The notes under the pieces: model-generated
Told to the model about the DNA's origin: nothing
What the model saw: only the letters and a program-made list of their open reading frames with translations
The model's database searches: none
Made by a program: the position numbers and the translations under genes
Assembly (NCBI RefSeq): GCF_016107655.1
Contig: NZ_JABASX010000003.1
Span: forward strand, 372,001-436,000
DNA: 64,000 nt
Direction of reading: 5' to 3'
Source: Brevibacterium antiquum
Lineage (GTDB): Bacteria > Actinomycetota > Actinomycetes > Actinomycetales > Brevibacteriaceae
Shown: positions 18,651-29,166 of the stretch, in pieces
How the letters are laid out: each line of letters begins with the position of its first letter
Position numbering within the stretch: position 1 is the stretch's first letter

Positions 18651-19406
18651 TCAGTTGGTGACGGGCACAGAGGGAACTGAGACGTCGATATCGGTGCGAC
18701 CATCGGCCGCCAGCTGCAGGGCGGTGCGCATCTTCAGGCTTGCGTTTGTGCTGTCACCGAAGACCACTTTCGCCTTCGCCTTTCCAGTGTCGATGACCCC
18801 TGCGATGTTGTTCTCGTCCTTGGCATGGATCGAGGCCAGGTCGGAGCGCACCTGTGGTCGGAGTTCTGCCATGAAGCGGATCACGGCAGCCACGGTCTTC
18901 TGGTCTGGTGCGCCGCCGGACTCTTCGAGAACGGTCACGCCCTTGGGAGCCTTCTTGACGGTGCCCAGATTGACGGCTTCATCGTCGAAGAGCTTGAATC
19001 CGCTGGTCGTTGTGATCGCCAGAACCGGGTCCCTGTCGGTGATTTCGATGCTCAGGCTCCGTGGTCCCGAATAGTGCACCGAGGCTTCCTTTGCCCGGGG
19101 AAACTCCTTGAGGATGTTCTTCTCCACTGCGCCGGGGCGTACCCGGGGCAGCGGTGTGCCGCCCTCGGTGTCGAGCACTGATTTCGAGACCTGTTCGTGG
19201 TCGACCAGCTCGCTGCCTTTGACACTGACCTTGTCGAGGGCCAAGAGCGGCGAGAGCCAGAGCACGGCGGCGATGACGAGGACCGCCGCGACTGCCCCGA
19301 TGAGCACGAGACGCTGGCGCCAGACCTGGTTCCGACGTGCCCGGATGATCCCGGTGAGGTCCGCTGTCGAGTTGTCACCGGTGCGCGGTTCGGGAAGGGG
19401 CGCCAC
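18651..19406 (-). CDS. ftsQ: Cell division protein FtsQ
   Basis: 251 residues: short cytoplasmic N-terminus, one membrane helix (residues ~33-55), then an extracytoplasmic POTRA domain (LDKVSVKGSELVDHEQVSKSVL) and beta domain. FtsQ forms a complex with FtsL and FtsB in the divisome. GTG start at 19406, with GGAGG overlapping the end of murC as the ribosome site. Order murC-ftsQ-ftsZ is the actinobacterial standard; ddl and ftsA are absent, as usual. Confidence 0.93.
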   Translation of the reverse strand: MAPLPEPRTGDNSTADLTGIIRARRNQVWRQRLVLIGAVAAVLVIAAVLWLSPLLALDKVSVKGSELVDHEQVSKSVLDTEGGTPLPRVRPGAVEKNILKEFPRAKEASVHYSGPRSLSIEITDRDPVLAITTTSGFKLFDDEAVNLGTVKKAPKGVTVLEESGGAPDQKTVAAVIRFMAELRPQVRSDLASIHAKDENNIAGVIDTGKAKAKVVFGDSTNASLKMRTALQLAADGRTDIDVSVPSVPVTN

Positions 19407-19411
19407 GGTGC

Positions 19412-20812
19412 TCAGGCCTCCAGAGCGGTGAGCAGCTCAGGGCCGAGGATCGTCACATCCCCGGCACCGAGTGTGAGCACAAGGTCGCCGGGGCGCACAC
19501 GCGCTGCGACATACGGCACCGCTTCGTTGAATGATTCGACGAAGGTCACGTTCTCGTGTGGGACGCGATCGGAGATCAGCGCACCGGTGACACCTGGAAC
19601 CGGGTCCTCCCTGGCTGGGAAGACGTCGAGGACGACGACCTCGTCGGCGAGCCCGAGGGCTTCGCCGAATTCGGCTCGGAATTCCATCGTGCGCGAGTAG
19701 AGATGTGGCTGGAAGATCGCCCACACCCTGCCCTCTTCGGTGACGACACCCCGAGCTGCGCTGAGTACCGCTCGCAGCTCGGTCGGATGGTGAGCGTAGT
19801 CGTCGATGACGCGCACACCGGCCGCGATTCCGCGTTCTTCGAAACGTCGACGGGTGCCTCCGTAGTTTCCGAGTCCGCTGGCCGCCTTGGCCACATCTGC
19901 GCCGAGGCTGTGGGCGACGGCGATAGCCGCCGTCGCGTTGAGTGCGTTGTGGGTACCCGGCTGCCGCAGCGCGACCGGCAATGGCTCTGCCTGTCCTGGG
20001 ACGTCGAGAACGAATTCGGAGACCAGACCCGATCGGAGTTCGCGGAGGCGGATATCTGCGGCTTCGGAGGTGCCGTAGAGGATGACGGAAGTCCCCTGCG
20101 CCCGTGCCTCCTCGGCGACATCGAGCGAACCCGGGTCATCGGCGCAGGCGATGACGGTGCCGCCGTCGGCACCGATTCCGGCACAGAATTCGACAAACGC
20201 CTCCCGTACCTTCTCCGGGGTCCCGTAGTAGTCCAGGTGGTCAGCTTCGACGTTGGTGAGGATGCCGATCGTGGGTTCGTAGAGCAGGAACGAGCCGTCC
20301 GATTCGTCCGCTTCTGCGACGAAGACGTCTCCGGTGCCCAGATGGGCATTGGTGCCTGTCGTGGACAGCACTCCCCCGATGACGAACGAGGGATCGAGCC
20401 CGCAGGCCTGCAGCGCCACGGTCGTCATGGACGTCGTGGTGGTCTTGCCATGGGTCCCGGCCACCGCCACGGCTCGCTTGTCGGCCATCAGCGATGCCAG
20501 TGCACCTGAGCGATGGAGGATCCGCAGGCCCCTGCCTTCGGCGGCGACGAGCTCGGGATTGTCTTTGCGGATGGCTGAGGAGATGACGAGGGTGTCTGCC
20601 TCGCCGAGGTTGTCCGCCGAGTGTCCGATCTCGACTCTGGCGCCCAGTGTCCGCAGCACGTCGACGACCGCTGATTCCTTCGCATCGGAGCCAGAGACGG
20701 TGACGCCGTTCATGACCATGATCCGTGCGATCCCGGACATGCCCGAACCGCCGATTCCGATGAAGTGGACGGCACCCAGCTCTGTGGCCGGGACGATTTC
20801 AGCTGTGCTCAT
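19412..20812 (-). CDS. murC: UDP-N-acetylmuramate--L-alanine ligase
   Basis: 466-residue cytoplasmic Mur ligase that adds the first amino acid (L-Ala) to UDP-MurNAc. The N-terminal motif GIGGSGMSGIARI, the ATP site GTHGKTTTTSM and the central EADESDGSF segment are typical of MurC. I place the start at the ATG at 20812, six bases after AGAGG; a TTG six bases earlier is also open. The start region overlaps the murG stop closely, so both are translated from one message. Confidence 0.95.
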   Translation of the reverse strand: MSTAEIVPATELGAVHFIGIGGSGMSGIARIMVMNGVTVSGSDAKESAVVDVLRTLGARVEIGHSADNLGEADTLVISSAIRKDNPELVAAEGRGLRILHRSGALASLMADKRAVAVAGTHGKTTTTSMTTVALQACGLDPSFVIGGVLSTTGTNAHLGTGDVFVAEADESDGSFLLYEPTIGILTNVEADHLDYYGTPEKVREAFVEFCAGIGADGGTVIACADDPGSLDVAEEARAQGTSVILYGTSEAADIRLRELRSGLVSEFVLDVPGQAEPLPVALRQPGTHNALNATAAIAVAHSLGADVAKAASGLGNYGGTRRRFEERGIAAGVRVIDDYAHHPTELRAVLSAARGVVTEEGRVWAIFQPHLYSRTMEFRAEFGEALGLADEVVVLDVFPAREDPVPGVTGALISDRVPHENVTFVESFNEAVPYVAARVRPGDLVLTLGAGDVTILGPELLTALEA

Positions 20813-20814
20813 GT

Positions 20815-21915
20815 TCAACCTCTCAGAGCGCGAGTGACGATGGTGGCCATGGTGGTGGCGGCATTGGTCGGATAGTGCAGCTCAAGGGCTGCCTTGCTCA
20901 TGGCGTCCAAGCGAGCGTGGTCGGTCGCCAGGGGCAGGATCTGTTCGGTCACGGTTGACGGGGTGAAGTCCGCGTTGTCGACGAGCAGTGACGCGCCGGC
21001 TCTGACGCTGCCGGCGGCGTTGAGGCGCTGTTCGCCGTTGCCGATGGCAAGTGGGACGTAGAGCGCGGGAACTCCGACCACAGTGGCCTCCGACACGGTC
21101 GCTGCGCCCGACCGTGCCACAAGCAGGTCTGCGACCGCGTAGGCTCTGTGCATTCCATCGACGTAGTCGACAACATGGTAGTCGGGCAGCTGGGCTGCTG
21201 CTTCCCGCAGAGCGTCATCCTTGCCGGCACCGGTGATGTGCAGGACCTGCACTCCGTTCTCCTGACACATCGGTGCCGCTGCGAGGAAGGCATCGTTGAT
21301 GCGCTGCGCTCCGGAGGACCCGCCGGTGACCACGAGGACGGGTTTGTCGTCGTTGAGACCGAGATCTTCTCGCCACGCCTGTCGCTGGACTGAGTCGCTG
21401 CGGTCGAGCGTCGAGATCTCGGTCGGCATCGGCATTCCCACGAGCTCGGAATTGCGCAGCTTCGTATCGGGGAAGGTGACTCCGACCATGCCCTGTTTCG
21501 TCAGGGCGGCGCCAAGCCGGTTCGCCATTCCAGGCTTCGCATTCGCCTCGTGGACGAGCAGAGGGATCTTCGCCTGTTTGGCGGCGATGAACGCGGGTGG
21601 GCAGACGTATCCGCCGACTCCGACGACGGCCTTCACATCTCGTTCGGCGATGATCGCCTTGACGTGGGAGATGTTGGCGGCGAAGCGTTTCGGGAATTTC
21701 AATGCGGCAGGGCTGATCGAGCGCGGCATCGGGACCTTGTCGATCGTGAGGAGTTCGAAGCCGGCCTTCGGAACGATGTCGGCTTCGAGGCCGTCGGCGG
21801 TGCCGAGGGCGAAGACGTCCCAATCGGGGTGGATCTCACGCAGCTCGCGGCCGATCGCCAACATGGGCGAAATATGGCCGGTGGTACCTCCACCGGCGAG
21901 GAGAATGCTCGTCAT
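20815..21915 (-). CDS. murG: UDP-GlcNAc:undecaprenyl-PP-MurNAc-pentapeptide GlcNAc transferase
   Basis: 366-residue membrane-associated GT28 glycosyltransferase that converts lipid I to lipid II. It has the N-terminal AGGGTTGHISPMLAI loop, the C-terminal donor site VTGGSSGAQRIND and the VARSGAATVSEATVVGVPALYVP motif. ATG at 21915 lies one base after the ftsW stop. The order ftsW-murG puts lipid II synthesis beside the polymerase that uses it. Confidence 0.96.
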   Translation of the reverse strand: MTSILLAGGGTTGHISPMLAIGRELREIHPDWDVFALGTADGLEADIVPKAGFELLTIDKVPMPRSISPAALKFPKRFAANISHVKAIIAERDVKAVVGVGGYVCPPAFIAAKQAKIPLLVHEANAKPGMANRLGAALTKQGMVGVTFPDTKLRNSELVGMPMPTEISTLDRSDSVQRQAWREDLGLNDDKPVLVVTGGSSGAQRINDAFLAAAPMCQENGVQVLHITGAGKDDALREAAAQLPDYHVVDYVDGMHRAYAVADLLVARSGAATVSEATVVGVPALYVPLAIGNGEQRLNAAGSVRAGASLLVDNADFTPSTVTEQILPLATDHARLDAMSKAALELHYPTNAATTMATIVTRALRG

Positions 21916-21916
21916 C

Positions 21917-23521
21917 TCACTTCTTTCTCTTTCTGGCCAGTACGGCGAACGAGGACCTCACACGGTCCTTGTGCACTCTGATCGCGGCGGGAGCTCCGTC
22001 CTCGGTTCTGGCAAAGGACAGAATCACCCCGACCGCCAGCAGAGAGGCGACGATGGAGGATCCCCCATAGGACACGAAGGGCAGGGGCAGTCCGATGACC
22101 GGCAGCAGTCCGGTTACGACAGCGATGTTGATTGCCGCCTGGCCGATCAGCCAGGCGAAGAGTCCGGCCGTGGCGATCTGGACGAATCGGGATTTCGAGC
22201 GCAGGATCACCCTCATCATCCCGCAGGCCAAGGCGACGAACATCAGTATCACGGCCAGCGACCCGAGCAGGCCGAGCTCCTCGCCGATGATGGCGAAGAT
22301 GAAGTCGTTGTGGGCTTCGGGCAGCCAGGACCATTTCTCTCGACTGGCACCGAGGCCCACTCCCAGCCAACCTCCGGAGGCCAACGAGAACAGACCGTGG
22401 TTGGACTGCCAAGCCTGGCCGGTGACATCGGATGCAGTCTGGTCTGCGTGACCGGTGAGTGCCGCGGTGATGCGTTGGAGTCGGTTCTGAGAACTGAAGA
22501 CGAAGAACGCGGCGACAGCGGCCAAAGCGCCGAAGAGCAGGAGGAAGTACTTCCAGGGGAAGAAGCCGATGAACAGACACACCAGGGACATGGCCATGAG
22601 CACCAGTCCCGTGCCGAGGTCATTGCCGCCGACGACGAGGCCGACAGCGATGATGATGCCCGGGACGACGGGGACCATGGCGTGGCCGAAGGTTGTCATC
22701 TTTCCGTATTTGCTGGCCAGGACCGCTCCCAGCCACACAGCCAGGGCAATCTTGAGGAACTCTGAGGGTTGGAGCTGGAACCCGCCGAACTGGATCCAGT
22801 TCGCGTTGCCCTTCGTTGACTTGCCGACACCGGGGAGGAAGACGGATGCCTGCATGACAACGCCGAGCAGCAGCGCCCACCATGACACTTTCCGCCAAGT
22901 GTGCAGCGGAAAGAACGAGGTCACGACCATGAGGACGATGCCCAACGCGACGAACCCAGCCTGCTTATTGAAGTAGGCGAAGGATGATCCTTCTCCGCCG
23001 TCATAAGAGGTGATCGAGGACGCTGAGAGGACCATGACGAGTCCGAGGGACGTGAGTGCGAGGACCGAAACCAGAATCAGGTAATAGGTCGTCAGCGGAT
23101 AGGCAGAGACTCGGTCGAATTCACGGCGCACCGAAGACAGCATTGCCCGAGCAGCTCCTGCCCGAGGGTGAGTCGTCTGGGTGCTGCGTACGCTCGTCGT
23201 CTGTTTGCCGTTGCGAGCAGAACTCGTGCGAACGTTCTTCTTCGGCGTGGCCTTCTTTGCAGCAGCAGTGGTCTTCTTCGGCCCTGCCCGCTTCGTGCCA
23301 GCTGTGGTCGTCGAAGACGACGCTTTCGCGGTCGCGGTGTTCTTCACAGTCGCGGTCTTCGGCGCGTTCGGCGCGCTCGGCTTCGCGCTCGGCTTCGCTG
23401 CAGTCTTCTTCGCTGCGGCCTTCGTGTTCCCCGCGGGGCCAACGGCCGGCTGGGCCGGCTCGGCCGACTTGGTTGATCGGTGACGGCGAGACTGAGATCT
23501 CGCGGTTGCCTGCCGTCCCAT
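21917..23521 (-). CDS. ftsW: Lipid II polymerase FtsW with long basic N-terminal extension
   Basis: 534-residue SEDS-family glycosyltransferase that polymerises septal glycan with FtsI. About 400 C-terminal residues form ten membrane segments, including the family motif LSASSITSYDGGEGSSFAYFNK region and the late PFVSYGGSSIVASLLAVG. Before the first helix there are ~125 residues rich in Lys, Ala, Thr and Pro (AAKKTAAKPSAKPS, KKTTAAAKKATPKKN), unusual for FtsW. The ATG at 23521 sits one base from the murD stop, which supports including the extension; a later start just before the first helix (MLSSVRREF) cannot be excluded. Confidence 0.93.
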   Translation of the reverse strand: MGRQATARSQSRRHRSTKSAEPAQPAVGPAGNTKAAAKKTAAKPSAKPSAPNAPKTATVKNTATAKASSSTTTAGTKRAGPKKTTAAAKKATPKKNVRTSSARNGKQTTSVRSTQTTHPRAGAARAMLSSVRREFDRVSAYPLTTYYLILVSVLALTSLGLVMVLSASSITSYDGGEGSSFAYFNKQAGFVALGIVLMVVTSFFPLHTWRKVSWWALLLGVVMQASVFLPGVGKSTKGNANWIQFGGFQLQPSEFLKIALAVWLGAVLASKYGKMTTFGHAMVPVVPGIIIAVGLVVGGNDLGTGLVLMAMSLVCLFIGFFPWKYFLLLFGALAAVAAFFVFSSQNRLQRITAALTGHADQTASDVTGQAWQSNHGLFSLASGGWLGVGLGASREKWSWLPEAHNDFIFAIIGEELGLLGSLAVILMFVALACGMMRVILRSKSRFVQIATAGLFAWLIGQAAINIAVVTGLLPVIGLPLPFVSYGGSSIVASLLAVGVILSFARTEDGAPAAIRVHKDRVRSSFAVLARKRKK

Positions 23522-23522
23522 G

Positions 23523-25058
23523 TCAGCTCCCCAGGTGAGCGTGGACAGCCTGGGTGAAGAGTTCACCCCGAGTGTTGTAGTTGAGGAATTGGTCCATGCT
23601 GGCTGCCGCGGGAGCCAGCAGTACGGTGTCGCCTGCGCGGGCGATGTCTGCGGCTGCTTCCACTGCTGCAGCGACCACGGCTTCGCCCCGGCGTCGGGGT
23701 ACGCCCGAGTCCACGCCGAGAGCAGGTTCGATCCTGATGACGTCGAGATCTGGAACTGTCGCCGCGATGGCCTCACGGAAGGCTGCTTCTTCGGCTCCGA
23801 TGAGCACGAGTGCTCGGAGCCTGTGGCCGTGTTCGGCGAAAAGTGAGGTGAAGTCCGCTCCTTTGGGCAGCCCTCCGGCGATCCAGACGATCGAGTCGAA
23901 GCTGCCGAGCGAAGCATTGGCTGCGTGGGTGTTCGTCGCCTTCGAATCGTCGACCCAGGTGATCTGGTTGCTCTCCGCCACGGTGACCATCCGGTGGGCT
24001 CCGAGCGAGTGGTTCTTCAGTCCCGACGAGATCGCCTGACCCGGTACCCCGATGCTCCGTGCCAGGGCTGCGGCCGCGAGTGCGTTCGACACCTGGTGGT
24101 CTGCCGGCGCACGGCCGGGAACTCCGGTCGCGGCGGCGACATCGTTCAGGGAGGCGAGTTCAGCGGCCGAGGAGTATCGCTGCGGGATGAAGGCGCGATC
24201 GACCAGCATATCTTCGACGACGCCCAGCTCCCCCGGTCGTGGGATGCCCGTGGTGAAGCCGATGGCTTTGGCACCGTCGACGACATCGGCTTCTTCGACC
24301 ATGTGCAGTGTCACCTCGTCGGCGACATTGTAGATGCACGCGGTCTTGGCCTGGTGATAGATCTTGGCCTTATCGGCCTCATAGGCATCGGCGCTGCCGT
24401 GCCAGTCCAGATGATCGGGGGCGATGTTGAGCACAGCGGCGGCATCGGCACTCAGCGAATACTGCCAGTGGAGCTGGAAGCTCGAGAGTTCGATCGCCAG
24501 CACCTCGAGTCCGGGCTCGAGCACGGCTTCAAGGAGCGGTGCACCGATGTTGCCGCAGGCCTTGGCCTTGCAACCACCGGCCAGGAGCATGGATTCGAGC
24601 ATGGTCGTGGTCGTCGTTTTGCCGTTGGTGCCGGTGATCGCCAGCCATTTGGCGTCGTTGGTGCCACGGATCCGCCAGGCCAACTCGACCTCGCCGATCA
24701 CGGGCACACCCGCCTCGGCGGCGGACAGGAGCAAGGGGTGATCGGGACGCCACCCGGGCGACGTCACGACCAGATCGAGCGGTTCCACGGGCAGGTTCGT
24801 GACGTGGTCTTCTCCGCGCCGGATATCGACGTCGAAGACCTCGAGGATCTGAGCCTTCTCGCTGACGTCCGACTGATCATCGCCGTCGACGACGATCACA
24901 TCGGCACCGCGTTCGCCGAGATGGACAGCTGCGGGAAACCCTGTCACGCCGAGACCGGTGACGAGGATCCGCAACCCGTCCAAGGACGAGCTCGGCCCCA
25001 CGAGTGCGGCCGGGATCGCCTCGGCGTTCGGATAATCGGTGAGGGGATTCTCAGCCAA
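23523..25058 (-). CDS. murD: UDP-N-acetylmuramoyl-L-alanine--D-glutamate ligase
   Basis: 511-residue Mur ligase adding D-Glu. ATP motif [16 protein letters not shown], substrate segments [23 protein letters not shown] near the start and [15 protein letters not shown] toward the C-terminus. Longer than E. coli MurD, as in other actinobacteria. The start is a TTG at 25058 that overlaps the end of mraY by 8 nt; GGGTG in the mraY tail is the likely ribosome site. No ATG or GTG start gives the full N-terminus. Confidence 0.94.
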   Translation of the reverse strand: MAENPLTDYPNAEAIPAALVGPSSSLDGLRILVTGLGVTGFPAAVHLGERGADVIVVDGDDQSDVSEKAQILEVFDVDIRRGEDHVTNLPVEPLDLVVTSPGWRPDHPLLLSAAEAGVPVIGEVELAWRIRGTNDAKWLAITGTNGKTTTTTMLESMLLAGGCKAKACGNIGAPLLEAVLEPGLEVLAIELSSFQLHWQYSLSADAAAVLNIAPDHLDWHGSADAYEADKAKIYHQAKTACIYNVADEVTLHMVEEADVVDGAKAIGFTTGIPRPGELGVVEDMLVDRAFIPQRYSSAAELASLNDVAAATGVPGRAPADHQVSNALAAAALARSIGVPGQAISSGLKNHSLGAHRMVTVAESNQITWVDDSKATNTHAANASLGSFDSIVWIAGGLPKGADFTSLFAEHGHRLRALVLIGAEEAAFREAIAATVPDLDVIRIEPALGVDSGVPRRRGEAVVAAAVEAAADIARAGDTVLLAPAAASMDQFLNYNTRGELFTQAVHAHLGS

Positions 25059-26139
25059 CGCGAGACACCCATTCGGCGTAGAAGAGACAGATTCCGGCGA
25101 TGACGAAGAGTGCGGCGATGATCCAGAACCGGACCACGATCGTGACCTCTGCCCATCCCTTGAGTTCGAAGTGATGTTGGAGCGGAGCCATTCGGAAGAC
25201 GCGTTTTCCGGTGGTCTTGAACGACACGACCTGGATGATCACAGACAGTGTGATGATGACGAAGAGTCCGCCGAGGACGACGAGCAGAAGCTCGGTCCGC
25301 GACATGATCGCGAGACCGGCGATTGCGCCGCCGATGGCCAGGGAGCCGGTATCCCCCATGAAGATCTTCGCAGGTGAGGTGTTGAACCACAGGAAGCCGA
25401 AACACGCAGCTGCCATGGCGCCGGCGACCATAGCGAGGTCACGTGGATCGCGCATGTAGTAGCAGGCGTTCGTGGCATCCGTCATCAGATTGCAGTTCTG
25501 CGTCGACTGCCATGTGCCGATGACGACATAAGCGGCGAAGACGACGACCGAAGCGCCGGCGGCCAGTCCGTCGAGGCCGTCGGTCAAGTTCACCGCATTC
25601 GATACCGCGGTGACGATGAGGTTGGCCCAGATGACGAACAGGATGAGTCCGAGCACTGCGGATCCGAATGCCAGGTCGAGGTTGGTGTCGCGGATGAACG
25701 ACACCTTCGTCGACGCCGGGGTTTCACCGAATGAGTTCGGGAACTGCAGGGCCAGCACAGCGAAGGAGATTCCGACGAAGGCCTGGCCGAGGAGCTTGGG
25801 CACCGGTCGCAGGCCCAGGGAGCGCTGCTTCTTGATCTTGATGAAGTCGTCGAGGAAGCCGACCACTCCGAGTCCTGCGGCCAGCCAGAGGACGAGGAGT
25901 CCGGAAGCGGTGGGCACGGATCCGGTGAACAGGTGTCCGAGCAGGTAGGCCAGGATGGCGGCACCGATGATGACGACGCCGCCCATGGTCGGTGTGCCGC
26001 GTTTCGTGGCGTGTGAGGTCGGTCCGTCATCACGGACGAATTGGCCGTAGCCTCGTTTGACCAGAACACGGATGAACAGCGGCGTGCCGACCAGTGCCAG
26101 GATCAGTGCCAGGCAGGCGGCGAGCAGTACGGCGATCAT
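25051..26139 (-). CDS. mraY: Phospho-MurNAc-pentapeptide transferase
   Basis: 362-residue integral membrane enzyme that transfers phospho-MurNAc-pentapeptide to undecaprenyl phosphate, giving lipid I. Ten membrane helices can be followed. Motifs: [11 protein letters not shown], the catalytic [12 protein letters not shown], and [16 protein letters not shown] and [15 protein letters not shown] near the end. The ATG at 26139 overlaps the murF stop (ATGA), and the 3' end overlaps murD. Confidence 0.97.
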   Translation of the reverse strand: MIAVLLAACLALILALVGTPLFIRVLVKRGYGQFVRDDGPTSHATKRGTPTMGGVVIIGAAILAYLLGHLFTGSVPTASGLLVLWLAAGLGVVGFLDDFIKIKKQRSLGLRPVPKLLGQAFVGISFAVLALQFPNSFGETPASTKVSFIRDTNLDLAFGSAVLGLILFVIWANLIVTAVSNAVNLTDGLDGLAAGASVVVFAAYVVIGTWQSTQNCNLMTDATNACYYMRDPRDLAMVAGAMAAACFGFLWFNTSPAKIFMGDTGSLAIGGAIAGLAIMSRTELLLVVLGGLFVIITLSVIIQVVSFKTTGKRVFRMAPLQHHFELKGWAEVTIVVRFWIIAALFVIAGICLFYAEWVSRVG

Positions 26140-27602
26140 TGGGCCCCCGATACACCGGCGATTTCATCTCCGAGATAGCGCAGACCGGCATCTCTGGAGG
26201 ATTTGAACAGGACGATGTCCCCAGGAGCCAATTCCGCACTCAGCAGGTCCTTCGCTTCGGCAGCGGTCGCGACCCAAGCCGCTTCGTTGCCCCATGAACC
26301 TTCGAGGTTCGCAGCATTGAAGATGGGCTTCGCCCCGTCACCGACGACGATGGTGCGGGTGATGTTGAGTCGCACGACGAGCTCACCGATATCGGAGTGT
26401 GCGGAAATGGATTCGTCGCCGAGCTCCAGCATCTCGCCGAGGACGGCGAACGTCCGACGTGGTCGGCTGTCCTCGTCGCCGCGGCCCATCGACGCCAGCG
26501 TCTTCAAAGAGGCGCGCATTGATTCCGGGTTCGCGTTGTAGGCGTCGTTGAGCACGGTCACGCCCGAGGGTGAGTCGATGAGCTCCATGCGCCAGCGGCT
26601 CGCGGCCGAGGAGGTTGAGAGCGTGGTCACGATGGACTTCACGCCCACCCCACAGGCGTGGGCGATGGCTGCCGAGGCAAGGGCATTGCCCACGTGATGT
26701 TCACCGATCAGAGCCAGACGAACGTCCTGCGGCTCCTCCCCTGGCAGGTTCAGCGAGAAGGTTGCGTGTCCGGAGGCGTCTGTCGTGACGCCTGTGCCAC
26801 GGACGACGGAGTCCTCACCGGCAACCCACTCTGGCAGCGATTCCCGTTGTGAGAACCACAAGGTGTCGACCTCCGGCGAGAGGACCTCTCGCATTCCGGC
26901 CACTCGTGAGTCGTCGGCGTTGAGGATGGCAACGGATCCGGCAGTGAGGGACTCGACGAGCTCAGCCTTCGCACGGGCGGTGTTCTCGATCGAGCCGAAC
27001 ACACCCGAATGGGCGGTGCCGACCGCGAGCTCGACAGCGATGTCTGGGCGGACAAGGCTGGTGAGGTAGGCGAGATTGCCGATCGAACGGGCGCCCATCT
27101 CAAGGACCAGGAAGCGCGTGGTCTCCCCCGCCTGCAGTGCCGTCAGGGGCACGCCTACCTCGTTGTTGTAGGAGTTCGGCGGCCACACCGTCTCGGCCTC
27201 GCCGGCGAGCAGATCGGCGGCGAGATCCTTCACTGTGGTTTTGCCGACCGATCCGGTGATCGCGATGACCGTGATCTCACCGACCTCGCGCAGTGCCTCG
27301 ATGTTGGCCTTGGCCAACTGGCCCAGTGCCTCAGTGGCATCGGAGACGAGGACCGTCGGCAGGGTCGCATCGTCAAGCGTGGGAACGGATTCGCCGATGA
27401 TCAGCGCTGCGCCGGCCTCCACGGCTGCTGCTGCGAATTCGATGCCGTCGAAGGATTCACCTCGGCGGGCAACGTAGATATCGCCGGGTCCGACTTCTCT
27501 CGAATCGGTTACCACTCCGGCGGACAATTTGGTCTCGGGGTCTACGCCGTACAACTCGCCGGAGACGGCGGTTGCTATTTCGGCTGCACTCAGTCGCTTC
27601 AT
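26136..27602 (-). CDS. murF: UDP-MurNAc-tripeptide--D-Ala-D-Ala ligase
   Basis: 488-residue Mur ligase that adds the terminal D-Ala-D-Ala dipeptide. ATP-binding loop [16 protein letters not shown], and [17 protein letters not shown], a strong MurF marker. I choose the ATG at 27602, one base past the murE stop, giving [10 protein letters not shown]; the open frame extends 36 bp upstream inside murE without a family-like start. Confidence 0.95.
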   Translation of the reverse strand: MKRLSAAEIATAVSGELYGVDPETKLSAGVVTDSREVGPGDIYVARRGESFDGIEFAAAAVEAGAALIIGESVPTLDDATLPTVLVSDATEALGQLAKANIEALREVGEITVIAITGSVGKTTVKDLAADLLAGEAETVWPPNSYNNEVGVPLTALQAGETTRFLVLEMGARSIGNLAYLTSLVRPDIAVELAVGTAHSGVFGSIENTARAKAELVESLTAGSVAILNADDSRVAGMREVLSPEVDTLWFSQRESLPEWVAGEDSVVRGTGVTTDASGHATFSLNLPGEEPQDVRLALIGEHHVGNALASAAIAHACGVGVKSIVTTLSTSSAASRWRMELIDSPSGVTVLNDAYNANPESMRASLKTLASMGRGDEDSRPRRTFAVLGEMLELGDESISAHSDIGELVVRLNITRTIVVGDGAKPIFNAANLEGSWGNEAAWVATAAEAKDLLSAELAPGDIVLFKSSRDAGLRYLGDEIAGVSGAQ

Positions 27603-27603
27603 A

Positions 27604-29166
27604 TCAACTGTGAACTTTACCTGTTTGTACGCCGCCAAGTCGCGCGCGCAGCGCCGAGCGTGTCCTCAACCGGTCGTCGAAGTCGGTCACCACCCCGCCT
27701 GCGGACTGTCCGGTTTCGTGCCCCTTCCCTGCGATGAGCACGGTTGTGGAGGTTCCGGCAGCAGCAATCGCCTGGTCGATGGCGGCCCCTCTTTCTGCCA
27801 CTTCAATGACTTTCTTCACACGTGCACCTCCGGTTGAGATCTCAGCATCGATGCCATCTTTGATGGCGGCCCGGATCGTTGCCGGATCCTCGGTGCGCGG
27901 ATTATCGTCGGTGAGAACGATCACATCGGCTCCCCGAGCGGCTGCCTGGCCCATTCCGAATCGTTTCCCTCTGTCCCGGTCACCGCCGGCGCCGAAGACG
28001 ATCACCAGTTCGTCGCTGTCGGCGTGGAGTGACTCCAGCGCCTTCTCGATCGCGTCGGGGGTGTGCGAGTAGTCGACGATCGCGCGTGGGAGGAGTTCCG
28101 GATGAGACTGGCCCTCGGCACGTGGTCCACTGACGTCGATGATCTCCATCCGTCCGGGGACCGATGCGACGAAGGTTCGGCCGATTGCGTTGAGGTCGGT
28201 GGCCGGAATTCCGGCTTCCAGGAGCATGGCTGCGGCCAGTGCAGTGTTCGTGACGTTGAAATCTCCCGGCAGCGGGGATCGCAGTGCGATGCCCTCATCA
28301 TCGGGTCCGTCGAGGTGGAGGGCGAAGTCTGATTCTCCTGGAGTGTGTTCGATCCGCCAGTCGCTGCGATCGTCGCGTCCCAGCGTGCGCACCGGCACCT
28401 GTGCCGCCTCGACCATCTTCTCGCCCCACCTGTCCTCAACGACGATGACGGCGGTGTCGGAGAAGCCGCGAGTGAACAGCTCGGCCTTGACGCCGAAGTA
28501 TTCGTCCATGGAATTGTGGAAGTCGAGATGGTCCTGGGAGAGGTTCGTGAATCCTGAGACGGCGAAGTGGGCACCGTCGACGCGGTGCTGGCTCAGCGCG
28601 TGTGAGGACACTTCCATGGCACAGGTGTCGACATCAGCAGCGCGCATCTTCGCGAACAGGGCATGCAGCTCGGGAGCTTCCGGAGTCGTGCGCACGCTTG
28701 GCTCGGTGACACCGGCGATCAGCGTCGCCACTGTCCCGATGACACCGGTGCGATGACCGAGGGCCTCAAGCATACCGTCGACCAGATAGGTCGTCGTCGT
28801 CTTTCCGTTGGTTCCGGTCACACCGATCAGCTGAGGGCGCCCCGAGGTGCCGTACACGGCGGCCGAGACATAACCCAGAACGGCTCGCGGGTGCTCCACG
28901 ATCAGCCCGGTCACCTCGGCGAGAGTCTGCGGGTCGACACTGTGGGCGATCATGTCCCAGCCGGTCGCGTCGGTGAGGATCGCGGCGACCCCGCGATCGA
29001 TGAGATCCGGCGCGAACTTCGCTCCATGGACGTTCGCGCCCGGCAGCGCGGCATAGAGGTGGCCGGGCGATACCGTGCGCGAATCGTGAGAGACTCCCCC
29101 GACCTCGCGGTCGGGATCTCCATGAATGGTTCCAGGGGCTGCTGGCAGCAGCTGTGAGATGCGCAT
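27604..29166 (-). CDS. murE: UDP-MurNAc-L-Ala-D-Glu--meso-diaminopimelate ligase
   Basis: 520-residue Mur ligase adding the third residue of the stem peptide. ATP loop [19 protein letters not shown]. The substrate signature DDNPRTED carries the DNPR motif that marks meso-diaminopimelate-specific enzymes (Lys-specific enzymes differ here), so the wall peptide is predicted to be mDAP type. The ATG at 29166 overlaps the ftsI stop as TAATG; another ATG nine bases upstream is also in frame and cannot be excluded. Confidence 0.95.
   Translation of the reverse strand: MRISQLLPAAPGTIHGDPDREVGGVSHDSRTVSPGHLYAALPGANVHGAKFAPDLIDRGVAAILTDATGWDMIAHSVDPQTLAEVTGLIVEHPRAVLGYVSAAVYGTSGRPQLIGVTGTNGKTTTTYLVDGMLEALGHRTGVIGTVATLIAGVTEPSVRTTPEAPELHALFAKMRAADVDTCAMEVSSHALSQHRVDGAHFAVSGFTNLSQDHLDFHNSMDEYFGVKAELFTRGFSDTAVIVVEDRWGEKMVEAAQVPVRTLGRDDRSDWRIEHTPGESDFALHLDGPDDEGIALRSPLPGDFNVTNTALAAAMLLEAGIPATDLNAIGRTFVASVPGRMEIIDVSGPRAEGQSHPELLPRAIVDYSHTPDAIEKALESLHADSDELVIVFGAGGDRDRGKRFGMGQAAARGADVIVLTDDNPRTEDPATIRAAIKDGIDAEISTGGARVKKVIEVAERGAAIDQAIAAAGTSTTVLIAGKGHETGQSAGGVVTDFDDRLRTRSALRARLGGVQTGKVHS

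Noticed and set aside
23522..23917. Upstream extension of the ftsW frame to 666 codons
   Set aside because: It lies wholly inside murD and its composition is that of a shifted frame; the ATG at 23521 fits the operon spacing.
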